Shown here one piece after another: positions 47,579 through 60,100 of a stretch of DNA of 64,000 nucleotides. Source of the stretch: Phoma sp. XZ068 (Eukaryota; Ascomycota; Dothideomycetes; Pleosporales; Didymellaceae); contig RBKR01000014.1 of NCBI GenBank assembly GCA_004835665.1, positions 930,001-994,000 on the forward strand, in the 5' to 3' direction. A program made the position numbers and the translations under genes. Position 1 is the first letter of the stretch. Every line of letters starts with the position of its first letter. The notes under the pieces are model-generated. The model worked only from the letters and a program-made list of their open reading frames with translations, had not been told where the DNA came from and searched no databases.

Positions 47579-49550
47579 ATGCTGTCATTTCCTCACCTAT
47601 CGAGCCTTGGTGCCGCTCTTTTCGTTCTTTTAGGCTCAGTGCAAGCGGTTCTGGACAATGATACTTCTCCAACCTCGATTTTCCGATCGGTACGTTCACG
47701 AATACGAGACTCTGTAGCCTATCTGATGTCATTACTAGCGACCGGACCTACACGCTCCCATCATTAATTTCGACATCCTGAGGCCGGAACTCCTTGCCCC
47801 AGGCTACATCTTCCTTGCGCCATACCGAAACACAGATCCTGGACCCTATATTTACAACAACCATGGACAGCTTGTCTGGTCGAGTGCAGGCACACTGGGT
47901 GGCTCGACAGCCCACAACCCGCATGTCTGCGAATACCAGGGTGTGGACCATATTTGCTTCTTCCAAGGACATCAGCACCACGGATGGGCGCGCGGACATG
48001 GAATCATCATGAATAAGAATTACCGCGTCGTACGGACTGTGGAGGCTGTTGGTGCTGCAACTCAGATGGACATGCACGAGTTTCGCTTGATCAATGGTGG
48101 TAAGAGAGCGCTGATTACCATCTATCAACCTCGACAGTACGACCTGGGCGCATTCGGTCTCGGCCCCGGCGTCGGCTGGGTTCATGACAGTTTGTTCCAA
48201 GAGATCGATGTCGAGACTGGAGAGCTAGTTTTTGAGTGGCGAGCCCTAGACCACATTGCGCCCAGCTTCTCCTACACATGCATCGACTGCACTGACACGA
48301 GCGGAAACGGAATGACTAGAGACACCCCATGGGACTTTTTCCACATCAACTCGACAGATAAGAATGCCGACGGCGACTACTTGATCTCTGCTCGGCACGT
48401 GGGTGCGGTCTATAAGATCTCGGGCGTGACTGGCCAGGTGATCTGGCAGCTCAACGGTGCAAACCCGACCTTCAAGAACGTCAACCTGCACTTCTCAAGC
48501 CAGCATCATGCACTTTTTTTCAAAGAAAACGCCACCCATACATTGATCAGCTTATTCGACAATGCAAGCAATACCTTCAACATCACAAATCAAGAATCGC
48601 GCGGCATGCTCATCGGTATCAACCTCGTAGAACATACTGCAAGCAAGCTTCATGAGTGGCGAGCACCAGAAGAGAAGGGAATATTGTCCGGTTCGCAAGG
48701 CAATATGCAGGTTCTGCCTGAAAAGAATGTCTTTATTGGCTGGGGTGATCATGCTTACTTCTCTGAGCACTTGCCCAGCGGTGAAGCTGTCATGTACGGG
48801 AAGGTAGCTGAAAGGGCAAGCGACGTGATGATGTATCGTTGTAATAAGTACGTCTGGAAAGGTGAGCCTTTAACAGCACCAAGCTTGTGGACGTACTCTC
48901 GTACTGGAACCAGAGCTTCCAAAATGGTCTTTTACGTCAGCTGGAACGGAGCGACCGAAGTGCATTACTGGAATTTATTCGCATCAGATTCGGCAACTGG
49001 GCCATGGGAGCTGATCGGTATAACAAACAAGACCGGCTTCGAAACGGAGTATATGCTTACAAGTTCGATGGGCTGGGCGTACGCCGAGGCGCTGGATGCT
49101 GAGCGCAAGCCGCTGAAGCGCGGGCGATCGAGCATTGTAAAGACTTTTGTACCTTCTGAGCTGATTTCAGACGGCTGCGATGATCGTGGCTGCGACGATA
49201 TCATACCCCTTCGAGAAGGCGAGATCTTCAACAAAACGATACCAGAGGTTGGCAATCGTGGTGCTAACTACACCGGGAACTTGGGAGTCAACACGATCAG
49301 CTACTATCCAATGTCGAAGTACACTGTCCGTGGATGGTCCTTGCCGGCTGTGACGATTCCGGCAGCTCTGATACTTCTCACTGCAGGTGGCCTCTCGTTC
49401 ATGTTGGGGAAGAGAAGGATAGCTAGACTTGTCGCTGTCTGGCAAGAGAAACTTGTGGCTTTGGCACCGAGCTTTCTGGGTGGTGCTGTAGGCGACGGAA
49501 GACGGTCTGATACAGAGTACCATAAGCTGGAGTCATCCGACAGCACATGA
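47579..49550 (+). CDS. Fungal arylsulfotransferase (ASST family), secreted/membrane-anchored
   Basis: Two exons, 47,579-47,689 and 47,739-49,550, with a 49-bp intron, giving 640 residues. A signal peptide (MLSFPHLSSL..., cleavage likely after VQA near residue 23) is followed by the family opening FRSRPDLHAPIIN and LAPGYIFLAPY. The body is a beta-propeller-like domain with WDFFHINS, the QGHQHHGW and SSQHHA His-rich words that match active-site regions of this family, and several N-x-S/T sites. A C-terminal transmembrane helix (about residues 565-590) ends in a short cytosolic tail. Bacterial ASST moves sulfate between phenols without PAPS; the fungal substrate is unknown. It would act in the secretory pathway or at the cell surface. 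Confidence 0.88.
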
Positions 49551-50411
49551 AGCGGACGACGTGCACAAAGCATCGCATTCTGATTAACTAGTCTTCTCTT
49601 GCACCTTACAACTACACATTAACAATTACACCCTTTCTGTGCGCTACCAACACATCGGCTGTCGCGCCAAACAATCTAATAGTGTGCTGATAACCTTACC
49701 TGAGGTTGAACATGCACGCAGCGCCTTGACCCCGGATTCGATAACAATCAAGATGAGGACGCGCAACGGGCCGAAGTAGACGCGTACAACACTTGACGAT
49801 TCCAATACACAACCTTGTCGATCAAACGCGGTCAATGGGTTTCAGGCAGTCTCCACTTGCCTGAACATCAAAAGTCGCCCCACACTCATGACGCACCTCA
49901 ACTGCCAACCAGCCGCGTCTGCGCAACATCAACAGGCTGGGATATCGCTAAAGTGGAGCTATGTGGGTGTAAGCTTGCCAGTGCGCGTTTTCTTGTATCT
50001 ACCTTTCAAATCACTTCATTTCAACAACCAAGCTTCGACTACTGCCGTCTTTTCCGAGCATACACCATTCATTGCCTCCAGTATTCTACAACTTGTTTAT
50101 CCATATGTCTTCCGAACGTTTCGACAAGTTTGTCTCGTACATTCCCTACGTAGTCGCTTCCGCACTTGTCCTTCTTTACTTCATATTCGTCCTTCCTCAT
50201 ATCCAGGACTCTATCGTTACAGCGTCGGGCTACGTTTCTGCTGCGCAGAAAGCAGCTCATTCTCAAGAGTTCCCGAGAGGTTGCTCGCCTACAACAAGAT
50301 ACAATCGTCCCGCATTCGAGATATATGGTCTGTATTGAAGTGGCACGGTTACCACTCTGAAAGGAGCACCCAAGGCTGCAACAGTTACTATAGAGGGGAG
50401 GACTTGTCAAG
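49551..50411. other. Intergenic / leader of MFS gene, with one small ORF
   Basis: An 860-bp interval. A 77-codon frame from ATG 50,105 to 50,338 encodes a short polar start, one hydrophobic helix (SYIPYVVASALVLLYFIFVL) and a polar tail. It could be an upstream ORF, a first exon or a tiny membrane protein, but nothing supports a family. Confidence 0.3.
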
Positions 50412-52151
50412 ATGATCTTGAACAAGTTCCATACCCGACAACAAAGCACCTCAGCAGATGTAGATTCAGGTGCGCGCAGGTCGCTGCACCAACGACGAGA
50501 GTCAACACAATTCCCTCTACCCTTGTCCCGCCAACCTACAACACCTACCATCCTAGTCACAGAACCGAATGGCCCCACATACGACGTGGAAAGTCCATGT
50601 GAGAAGATACCCAAGGAGGTCGAGCCAACATGGCTCAACATGCCGAACAAAAGAGCCTTGGCTATCCTAGCATTATCACGTCTGGTCGATTTCTGGCAAA
50701 TGGCTTCCCTGCAGTCCTACATGGTCGAACAACTTCGCTCCTTCGATATCGGCATCCCAACCGCATCTCTCTCTTACCAGGCCGGCGTGCTACAGGGTTC
50801 CTTTACATTCGCTCAAATCGTCACGTCTATCCTCTGGGGTCGCGCTGCAGATTCACCGCTTGTAGGACGAAGGACCGTACTGCTAATTGGCCTTCTGGGC
50901 ACGGGGGTAAGCTGCATTGGTGTGGCCTTTAGTCGGAGTTTTGTTGAGATGGTGACATGGAGGGTGCTTGGAGGTGCTATCAATGGCACGGTTGGTGCAG
51001 CTAGGACTATGGTTGCAGAGAATGTGGATAAAAAGTGGCATTCGAGGGCATTTCTGCTGTTACCGGTCGCATTCAATGTTGCCAACATCTTGGGTCCAGT
51101 AGTTGGTGGCGCCCTTGTTCATCCTGTGTCGAACTACCCGCATGTGTTCTCCAGTTCGGATGTGTCCGGTCTGCTCGAAGCATTTCCGTACGCCCTGCCC
51201 AGTCTACTATGCACTGCGCTTCTCTTTGTGGAAGCTGGACTAGTTGTTACTTTCCTAGAAGAAACTCTAGCCACAAAGAGGCACGATCGATCATTCGTGG
51301 ACCAGATGGCCGGTATGTACCGCGGTATCGTTACCGTCTTGTTCGACCGCGATGGCCAGAAGTCGCACATGTCCGAGAAACCTGGATCAAATGGGTACCA
51401 ATCAGTTCAACTACCATTTGCAGAAATTTGGACACCGAACGTAATGTGGACATTGCTTAGCGTCGCAATCTTCGACTTACACATGGGTGCTTTCTCCGGC
51501 CTGTGGATCATCTTCCTCTCCACGCCACGCGCTGCACCTGACCAAGCATCAAGCAACGATGCCATACATTTCGCAGGCGGTCTATCGTTTTCGCCGTCTT
51601 TGCTCGGTTCATCGCTAGCTATCCTGGGCATCGTCGGGCTCATTCTACAGATCCTGCTCTACCCGTGGGCAAACTCCCGATTTGGACTGATGCGGTGCTT
51701 CCGCTATGCACTGCTCTTGTTTCCACTGGCGTACTTCCTCGCGCCTTACCTAGCTGTACTTCCGTCGACAACCGTGTCGTCACAGCCTGCATCTGGGATG
51801 TTGATATGGCTTGGAATCTGCTTAGTCCTTACGTTGCAGGTTTCCGCACGTACGTTTGCGCTACCTGCTTCGATCATTCTGGTCAATAATGCGAGTCCCC
51901 ATCCAAGCGTTTTGGGGACTATTCATGGTGTTGGGCAGAGTGTGAGTTCCGCGATGCGAACACTGGGCCCAGTGATGGGAGGATACTGGTTCGGACTTGG
52001 ACTGGAAAAGGGGATAGTAGGCCTGGGATGGTGGGGTATTGCGGGTATCAGTGCGCTTGGGTGTGTTGCGAGTCTTTGGGTGAAGAACGGGTCGGGATAT
52101 GAGATAGTACTCCAGGAAGAAGGAGATACTGATGATCGAAGTAGGAGTTAG
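50412..52151 (+). CDS. MFS transporter, DHA1 drug:H+ antiporter type
   Basis: A single exon encoding 579 residues. A 90-residue polar cytosolic N-terminus precedes twelve predicted helices. DHA1 motif A appears as GRAADSPLVGRR in the loop after helix 2, and antiporter motif C as NVANILGPVVGG in helix 5. There is a longer central loop (about residues 290-345) and a short polar tail. The family exports drugs, polyamines, metal chelators or secondary metabolites at the plasma or vacuolar membrane; it resembles YCR023C/ZIFL-like proteins. Without introns, unlike its neighbours. It ends 94 bp from the convergent monooxygenase gene, so both share a short terminator region. Confidence 0.9.
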   Translation: MILNKFHTRQQSTSADVDSGARRSLHQRRESTQFPLPLSRQPTTPTILVTEPNGPTYDVESPCEKIPKEVEPTWLNMPNKRALAILALSRLVDFWQMASLQSYMVEQLRSFDIGIPTASLSYQAGVLQGSFTFAQIVTSILWGRAADSPLVGRRTVLLIGLLGTGVSCIGVAFSRSFVEMVTWRVLGGAINGTVGAARTMVAENVDKKWHSRAFLLLPVAFNVANILGPVVGGALVHPVSNYPHVFSSSDVSGLLEAFPYALPSLLCTALLFVEAGLVVTFLEETLATKRHDRSFVDQMAGMYRGIVTVLFDRDGQKSHMSEKPGSNGYQSVQLPFAEIWTPNVMWTLLSVAIFDLHMGAFSGLWIIFLSTPRAAPDQASSNDAIHFAGGLSFSPSLLGSSLAILGIVGLILQILLYPWANSRFGLMRCFRYALLLFPLAYFLAPYLAVLPSTTVSSQPASGMLIWLGICLVLTLQVSARTFALPASIILVNNASPHPSVLGTIHGVGQSVSSAMRTLGPVMGGYWFGLGLEKGIVGLGWWGIAGISALGCVASLWVKNGSGYEIVLQEEGDTDDRSRS

Positions 52152-52245
52152 GCCGCTCGCCTAGTATCTTGTGCAGCCACACGGCCACACCATCTGAATG
52201 AATAATGAAAGCTTCAACTCTCAATTAATCAGACCATTCCTTTGT

Positions 52246-54228
52246 TCAAGACTTGATACTATGCTTCCTCGCCCACTCGCCTGTCAACCCCTTGTAGTCC
52301 TCCGGCCCATACGGCTCAGTCCACTCTGCAACCCTCCCAGTCTTCCTATGACTCTCCAACCCAACATCCTTTAGAAGCATATCTAGATACGGCACAGCAT
52401 CAAATACAAAGTCCGGCAGCCTCGCACCGTACCCGCAAGGGTACCTCCACCGCCCAAACCTTGCGTGGAGCGTCGTGATCCAGCGCGCTTGCTCTGCGGT
52501 CGGCAGGCGCTCCAACTTGCCATCGAAATACGCCGAGATCCATAACGCCTGTGCTTGTGCGCAAATAGACGTACTGATAGTCGAGATCATACCTGCGAAG
52601 GCGATGTTTCTCTTTGTAAGTGTTGCAGGCGGAGCTATGAAACGGTAAAGCTGGAACGGTTGATTCGGCGTGTCATTGCCCGTCTCGCCCCGAACAGATT
52701 CTGGCACGTTTGGCTGGTCCCGCAGACGTGGGAACTTATTGAGGATGAATGAATCGGCTTCAGCGACAAGTAGATCGGGCTTTGCAGAATAGTACGGTAC
52801 ACCGAGTTCAGATAGGCGTCCAGATGGGAGGAAGTTGATGGGAGGACGTGTTTTCCAGCCTGTCGCGCAGAACAGTGCATCGGCCTTGATGGAATCGCCG
52901 GATGAGAGGTGGACGGTTTTCTCGGACAGGTGTGTGACGTCTGCGATGTGGACGCGGACTTGGCCGTTGCGAATGTATTCGAGAAAGTCTGTTGGGAAGT
53001 TGCGAATGCTTAGCCCACTTCCGATCCAAAAAGCTGAGTGCCATGGGATCAATTTCTTGGTTTCTGGGTGCTTGTTGAATTCCATCAAGTCCACTGCATC
53101 GCTCCCAAGGATGGCCCAGAATGCATTGACGATCTTGCGTCCTAGCCAGGTGCCGTGCAAGAAGCGTCGGACACCCTCATAGCCGTCTTCATCACCCCAG
53201 ATGCAAGGGCTCAACCACGTCAAGAAGCGTGTATGAACAAGCTTCTCCAACCACTTCTTGAGCGGCGTGACATAAGGCGGCGCCATCCACACTGGCCCGC
53301 GACCACTCTTGCGGACGACCATGTCGACTGAGACTCCAGCAGTGGCATATGCATATGCAGCATCCCACATACTCTTTCCACCTCCCAAAACAGCGACATT
53401 GCGAACTGTCGTAAGAGTTTCGGCTCGCTCATGGAATTCCTTGGAGTGAAAGATGGGGGCGTTGAAGTCGACTTCTCCAACGAAGGCGGGGATATGCGGT
53501 TCTGAAGTCAGTCCAGTAGCGACAATCAGTTTCTTCGTATGTAGAGGTGCTTCTTCACCGGTTAAAGTGCAGCGCGTATTGAGAGTCCAATTCCCGGTCT
53601 TGAGGTTCTCCTGAGCAGAGTCCACCCGGGTGTTCAGTCGAGCGCGAGAACAGATACCAAACTCCTTCGCGAAACAGGTAAAGTACTTGTAAAGGACTGT
53701 GCCTGGAATGTGCTCGCCTGGCTTTACGCCAAATGTCGCAGTATCCATAGGGAAATCACTATACTCATAAGTCCCCAGCATGTTATTAGACTTCAGCCCA
53801 GGGTACAGGCGTTCCTGACCCCAAACACCACCGATGCTGGGACTACTTTCGAGAATGACAATTTCTTCATTTGGATGCAGCTCGATGTACGTTTTTGCTG
53901 CTGCGAGACCGTACCAACCTAGGTGTTGATATTAGTATTCCCCTTGAGCAGGTTGTGATGTCCCTATGTACGGCCTTGGACACAGATGAAAAACGGGAGT
54001 GACAGCTTGTGCTTGACAGAGAGGCTGATAGTCACTGCTGAAGGGCCATATGGTGTAGTTGTACTTAAAATCGATTGAGATCTTAATATGACAAAGCCAA
54101 ACTGTGTGAGCCTATCCGTGAACCCAGAGAAGGACAGCAGAGGACGTATCGCATCCACTGTGTGTGGAGCAAGGAAAACTGATGCGCAACCTACCTGCTC
54201 CTACAATGACCAAGTCGACTTCCTCCAT
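52246..54228 (-). CDS. FAD-dependent monooxygenase (FMO/BVMO-like)
   Basis: Two exons: 54,228-54,195 and 53,918-52,246, giving 568 residues. The 276-bp intron is unusually long for this window and splits the FAD-binding Rossmann motif (VDLVIVGAGWYGL). FAD contacts continue with ESSPSIGGVW. FHSKEF and the second dinucleotide motif VLGGGKSMWD (NADPH site) follow, then DALFCATGWKT, the ATG motif of flavin monooxygenases. The C-terminal 150 residues lack a signal peptide or anchor, so a cytosolic enzyme is expected. Such enzymes oxygenate N, S or carbonyl groups using NADPH and O2; substrate unknown. It lies between an exporter and a Pth11-like receptor. Confidence 0.9.
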
Positions 54229-55421
54229 GATGGCTGATCTGACCTGTTGAAATAGAACACGAGAAGAACCAAATATGGCAACAACAACAAGAGAAGCCAC
54301 AATTTGTGAGTCTGAAGAGAGTGCGACATGCACGAGGCTGGAGCTGCTACATAGTGTGGGCCTATCGGAGAAGGTGCCACCTGTCAAGGTTCTAGTAGAT
54401 TTCTTCCATCCAGCCTTCCCCTTTTCTCACCACAGGATATGGTTGCAAGGCGGTAATTGTGGGCTCGGAGAACTGGTTCAGCCAGTCACGATATTGGGCA
54501 TCGGCCCCGAACGATAAGCGACATTAATGCTGCCAAAATGCAAGTCATGACTAGGTACTAGGCTTGTTGGAAGTTCGCGTTGTGGGGTCAAACCCGCTTC
54601 CGCGGCCTCACCCGTCTCGATCGACGGCACCTATCCGAGCCGGGCAACTTCCGCACAAGTGTGCTGTCGAATTGAAACAGACACAGACACGACGGCAGTG
54701 TTTAGGGAAAGGATCTGTGGCAGACGTTGTCATCCGCGGACAGCTTTGAAGGCACCCTTCCTGTGGGATCTGAAAGTTTGATGGTTTCGAAGTGCCTAGT
54801 GGCATGAACTGCTCGCCAAATGTATGTCGAACATTAGTACCCAAGCCGCACCTAATTGTAGCAAGATACAAGAACTGTATGGCTGGAACTGAGCAGGCAA
54901 CCTCAAAAGCTACAAAGTGCTAGCTAGTCTAGCGGCCGAGGCAGGACCGATGCTGATAACACGGGCCGAAACCATCTATAGTGCCAGACTTTTGAGATCG
55001 CGACTTCAGATCAGCGAGTCGCATGTCTCTTCTCATTCGTCGTCATCTCCTTGTTTGGTGCCCCTAGCCTGTAGCCCGGAGTTTGATTTTCTCCTAGAGC
55101 GTACCCCCCGCCTCAACTTGCCTGTATTTGGGATGGAACCCGTTCGTCTCCCTTTTCCATGGAGGCGCGACTCGCGGATGGACTGTTCAGCTCCCGTTCT
55201 AGCACAAAAGTGTGGAGACAAATCAACTTGAGTGGTCACGCTTGCTTTCCGCATGCGTATGGTGCTTGCTGTCCTGCGAACGGCACCATCGTTCACCGCG
55301 CCTCTGCCTTTCTGTTGGGAGCCGACGAGTCGCTCATTAAGGCTGAGACTATCAGTGTCATGTCGCAAACTTGGTCCTCAACCTTCCTCTCGGTCGTGGT
55401 GGAGCGAGACTAAGAAGAAAG
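54229..55421. promoter_or_regulatory. Divergent intergenic region, monooxygenase / Pth11-like
   Basis: About 1.2 kb serving as the upstream region of both genes. A GC-rich inverted repeat occurs at 54,577-54,590 (GGGTCAAACCC). No binding site can be named with confidence and no extra gene is seen. Confidence 0.4.
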
Positions 55422-56752
55422 ATGAGAGACGCTTTCACTACAGAGGCGTTCACCCTCCTCAGTGTTGGAATCGCCGTAATCGCACTGAGGATTTTTGCGC
55501 GCGCGACCGCCGTCGGTTTCAAGGGTTTCCAGTTCGATGACTACCTTATGTGTGTTGCTGCAGTTCGTACTGTCATACCCATCTCTTGAATGAACGTTGC
55601 TTACCCTGTCGTAGGTCATATACGCTCTTGAGACAGCAACAGCATATATTGTTGAGGCTTGGTGGTTCGGGCTTGCAAATAATGGCATGACAAACGAGCA
55701 GCGAAGGACGCTTGACCCTCATTCGCACGAGTACTCCCTACGAGTGGGCGGGTCGAAGACGCAGTTGGTAGGCTGGAGCCTGTACACACTCTTGTTGTGG
55801 ATGTTGAAGTTGTGCATGTGCCACTTCTACTCAAGGCTGACGTGAGAATGTCTACACCAGGCTTGCTAAGGCCGATCCGACGTTGTACTGACTCACTATG
55901 TAGGTTCGGACTGCACCAACTCGAGTTGCGCGTCAAGATTGGCTATGCACTGATTGGCGTGACATATTTAGCCATACAGCTGTCTATACTTTTAGGCTGT
56001 CAGCCCTTCCAACGCAACTGGCAGATTTATCCTGACCCGGGCAGTAAGTGACCACAAGATGATGAATGTGTGAGTACTGATCAGCCTCTGTAGACTTCTG
56101 TCAGCCAGCCATTTCAAAACTCGACCTATATGTTACCGTCGTGCTGAATGTTCTGACAGACACGTACCTCCTGTCCGTACCGATTCCCATGCTGTGGAAG
56201 GCCAATCTCGCAACCAAGAAGAAAATATCACTAATTCTGGTCTTTGGAGGCGGTGTGTTCGTGATGATGGCTGGGATACTGCGCTGCGTTCTCATCATCA
56301 AGGACCCGATCAATGGTGCACAAGCAGCAGGTAGCTGGGCTGTTCGCGAAACCTTTGTTGCAGTTGTTATTGGGAACGTGCCCATGATCTATCCTCTCAC
56401 ACGTCGCGGTGTCGAAAAGGTGTACTCGATGGCTGGTGGTTCCAAGTCTGGAAACACTCCTCGAAGCAACCGGTTTCAACATGATGGCGACTCGCTGCCT
56501 CTCAAATCCGGTTTGAGCAAGCCTGTACGTCGAGGAAAGAATGGCAGTATTCATGCATTACCCAATGCATGGGATGACGACCTAGCGATAGATGGCTGGG
56601 AGAGCGAAAGGTCTGGATCGATCAGCCACACAGGGTCGCCTTCAAAAGATGCGACCACTGTCGAGACACGGGAAGCTTTGGTGGGCATACAAGTGACGCG
56701 AGAAACGATATTGCGCACAGAAAAGAGGGAAGTCGTCATGACGAAAGAATGA
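55422..56752 (+). CDS. Pth11-like integral membrane protein (fungal rhodopsin-type domain)
   Basis: Four exons: 55,422-55,562; 55,615-55,841; 55,904-56,043; 56,094-56,752, giving 388 residues; introns of 52, 62 and 50 bp. The conserved start FTLLSVGIAVIALRIFAR, the FDDYLM motif after helix 1, GCQPFQRNW and FCQP in the extracellular loop and the late TDTYLLSVPIPMLW helix are typical of the fungal seven-helix domain also found in Pth11-related receptors. No CFEM domain is present at the N-terminus. A 120-residue Ser/Arg-rich cytosolic tail follows the last helix. Members are candidate surface sensors; none of this shows a ligand. The first donor (GTTCGT) is weak but needed to join the conserved blocks. 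Confidence 0.85.
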
Positions 56753-57101
56753 AGGGCTGGGAGGATTGCGCTAGAACAAACGATGGATGGTGGCACGACC
56801 ACGTGGCAATGCTCAAGAACTTGGCATGTTAGCGAATCTAGGCTCTGTGTGATATACAAGTAGTATGTTGATATCATTCAATTAGCAACGATATGTTCCT
56901 ATGCAACGTTGGACGCCGTGACTGTACTTTTGAGTCAAACGCGCCGAATTCATACCATCCTGATCCCAGTTTGGAGTGATGCACCGCGACATAGAATACC
57001 GCCAACGCCGATGCTATGCATGTGTAAAAATATGTGAATGCTGATGGTGACAGTCATGTGACTGGCTTGAGAGGCCCCTCGTTATCAAGCTACACCAGTT
57101 C
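56753..57101. other. Short intergenic between convergent genes
   Basis: About 350 bp between the stop codons of the Pth11-like gene and TAF1. No feature beyond probable terminators. Confidence 0.5.
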
Positions 57102-60100
57102 CTAGAGCGGCGAACCGGCGGTTTGAGGAGTGGCAGGTATGGGAGTTGCAGCGGACGCGTCTTTGAAAGTATCGCTCTGCTTCTTCTGGCCATTGAGCAA
57201 TGGGCAAAGTCTACGAAGGATTGTTAGCGAAATTGTTCACCAAGATATCACAACAGAGGATTAGCTTACTTCTTGTTCGTCTTGATATGACCGACCTCAC
57301 CACAATTGGCGCACTTCCTCGGTGTTGCACCGCCTTTGCCAGGTCCTCCCTCACCACCGACTGATTGTCCTTTCGCCTTTTCACGACCCTGGCGGCGCTC
57401 CATGTTGCGCTCCAGACGCTTCAGCTCAGCCATGAGCTTCAGTGTTTGTTGACGATCGTACTCTGGATCGCCAGTAGGCTTGATGTCGTCGAGGCGCATA
57501 TTCATCAAGCGATCTTGCTTCTTCCGCTTGATGTACATTTTGATAACCTCAGGATCCGTGACTGTCACCACTTGCTCTTCGAACTCATCGTATTTGTTTC
57601 TGATGGTACGCGTGATGCGCAACTTCTTGCCATGGGTCTCCGCATTGCTATTGCGACTGAGTTGACTCATAGTATCGTCGTCGCCACGCATGAGGGCTGG
57701 TGTACCCATCTCAGAGCGTCCACGTGGAGCGTTACGCGCAGCAGCGGAGTCCACATCCTCCTCAATATCTTCAGGTGGGTTTGTGGCCGAGAGGTTTTCC
57801 TTCTGCTTGTTCCAGATGCGCTTGATGGCGTTTTCATACATTGCTTGCTGCTGCTGCACGTTGTAGCTGTGACCACTAAGTTCCTTCTGCTTCTTGGCGT
57901 TGACCTGGTCTGCTGCACTCTGCCCAACATCTCGGAAACCACCTTTCATGGACACCTTGATGAAACTGAAGCCCAGACCCTGTGCAGTAGGATCTCCCTC
58001 ACCATGCAACTCCAGCATGGCCTTGCCAGCACACGCGTTGAGGAAGTTCTTTGTGGTGTTCCAGGGTGCCAACTTGACTGCCGAATTTTCGCCTTCCGCG
58101 TCTTCTTCATCGTCTCTGATGTCGTTCGACTTGATTCCAGAATCTTGAAGCTGCTTATCGCCAGCATGCATAGAGTCAATAAGACACACATCCTCAGGTT
58201 TGATCCAGGTGCGCAATGTGGGCTCATCAGGGATTGTTTCGCCCTCTTGCGGTTTCCAGGTGCCAAGGTCTTTATCGTACTTCATGATCTCTCGCATGCG
58301 GGATCGATTTTGTGCGATCTCAGTACCTGGAAGATGCTGCTTGATCATCTCGTTGCTGACCCAGGGTTGTCTGATGTTGTACTGCTCGCCCCGCCTGTAC
58401 ATACGGAAAGAAAGCATTTTGAGACGCTTCTTTGAAGCCTCGGTTACTTTACGTGCATGCGTACCTGGTACTTCAACCGAGGGAAACTGTTGGCCGACAA
58501 CAAGAAGGTTGGGAATGCTTCGCATGTAGTATTTCTTGCCATTGACACCAGTCGTGCTTCTGCTGACCAAAAAGTCGGTCGACTCTGGCGTGTGCTTGAA
58601 GACTGGCGCTCGATACATGGCATTGTGCAGGGTCAGTACTTCCTGGCCAGGCTCGACTTGGCCGAACAGCGAGAATGGGCTCTTGTCCTGGGGCAAGAGC
58701 ACCGACGTCTCTCCAATACCATCTTCGCGCTTCGGTCGTGCACTGTCTTCCATATCTTTGCGGCGGTAATAGTTGAGGATCTTGATGCCCATTCCGAAAT
58801 TAGATAGCGTTGTGGGATACTCTTCTGAGTACTCAGCAAGCAGGAGATCCGAGTTGTCGCCAACATTAAGATCCTCAGCTGTGGCAAATGCTTCTGAGGG
58901 CTTGAGGTTCTTCTTATGCTTCCGCTTGACTGACTTGAGCATCGAGATACTAGCCCGCTCACCAGGCTTGAACTCAACTGTGGGGCGGTGGAAAGATCGC
59001 AGCTCGCGATCATTGAGATTAACCTTGTAGAAGGGATATTGTAATTTCAATGCGGGCAAGCTGTGCTCGACATTCATGTGGCCGATGGTGCTGCGGACCT
59101 TCTGCTGGCTGCTCTCCTTTAGCGCATCATACGCCTCGTCGTTGGAGATGTTGTAACGTTTGAACATGGGGTTTGCGAGGCTGCCGCGGTTGTCGCGTTT
59201 GAGGCCAAGGCCGGTTGTTCGTGCTTTAGGGGGCTCCGCGCTTGGTTGCTGCACATCCAGCAGAAGATGAGGGTCATTCATATCCAAGATGATCTTCTTT
59301 GCAATTCTCGCTGTCTCCGCTTCAGGATCATCCCAAGAAGGAAGGTCCATGTGATCGTACACTGAGAATGTGACAGGGTTTTCGCGACTGCCCAACTTTC
59401 GCTTTTTAGATGGTACGAGGCTGCGTATCCAGTCGGCATCGTCATCGCCTAGTATTGTATCCGGAGGCGACAAAAGCTGATCAGCGTCCGACGCATCTTC
59501 GTCACCCAAAACGTCCCAGTCTTCACAAGCAATCTTCAAGTCGCCCCAGGAGACATTGCCGATCTTCTCTCGATCATCAATTGGATCGAGATTGTCAAGT
59601 TCCATCTGTTCGTCAGAATCTTGCTGTTCTTCTACGATTCTTGTGATACAAATAAGGCTGCCCTGCTCTTCTTCCAGCTGGCGTTTTGATCCGGTTGTGG
59701 GAACGGCTGACGGCAGTCGGAAGCTCTTCTCCTGGTCTACGGCAATCTCGAGGCTGGCCTTGGTAAAGGGCATGAGCTTTGGCTGTTTCTGGGGTACTTT
59801 AGGAATATAAAAGGCGCGATTGCGCGGTACCAGACTGAAGAATCGAGGTGGCGCTTTCTCTTCGAAGTTGGGCCACATCTTTTCAAAGTCCTCTCTTGTC
59901 GTCTTGGTGGGCTCTGGGCCATCGCCTTCCTTGCCATGTTTTGCCTGCTCAAACAAAGCCTTCTGCTCGAGCCACTCCGGATCATCGTCATCCTCGTCCT
60001 GCTGTGCGGCAGCGAAAGCAGCATTGTGCGATGCCGAATGCAGCCTTCCATCGTTAGCGTTGGTCGTATGTGGTTGCGCGCCGCTGATCAGATGCTCGAT

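Noticed and set aside
57365..58435. 356-codon plus-strand open frame opposite TAF1
   Set aside because: Mirror of the conserved TAF1 core; Leu/His/Cys-rich composition with no family resemblance.
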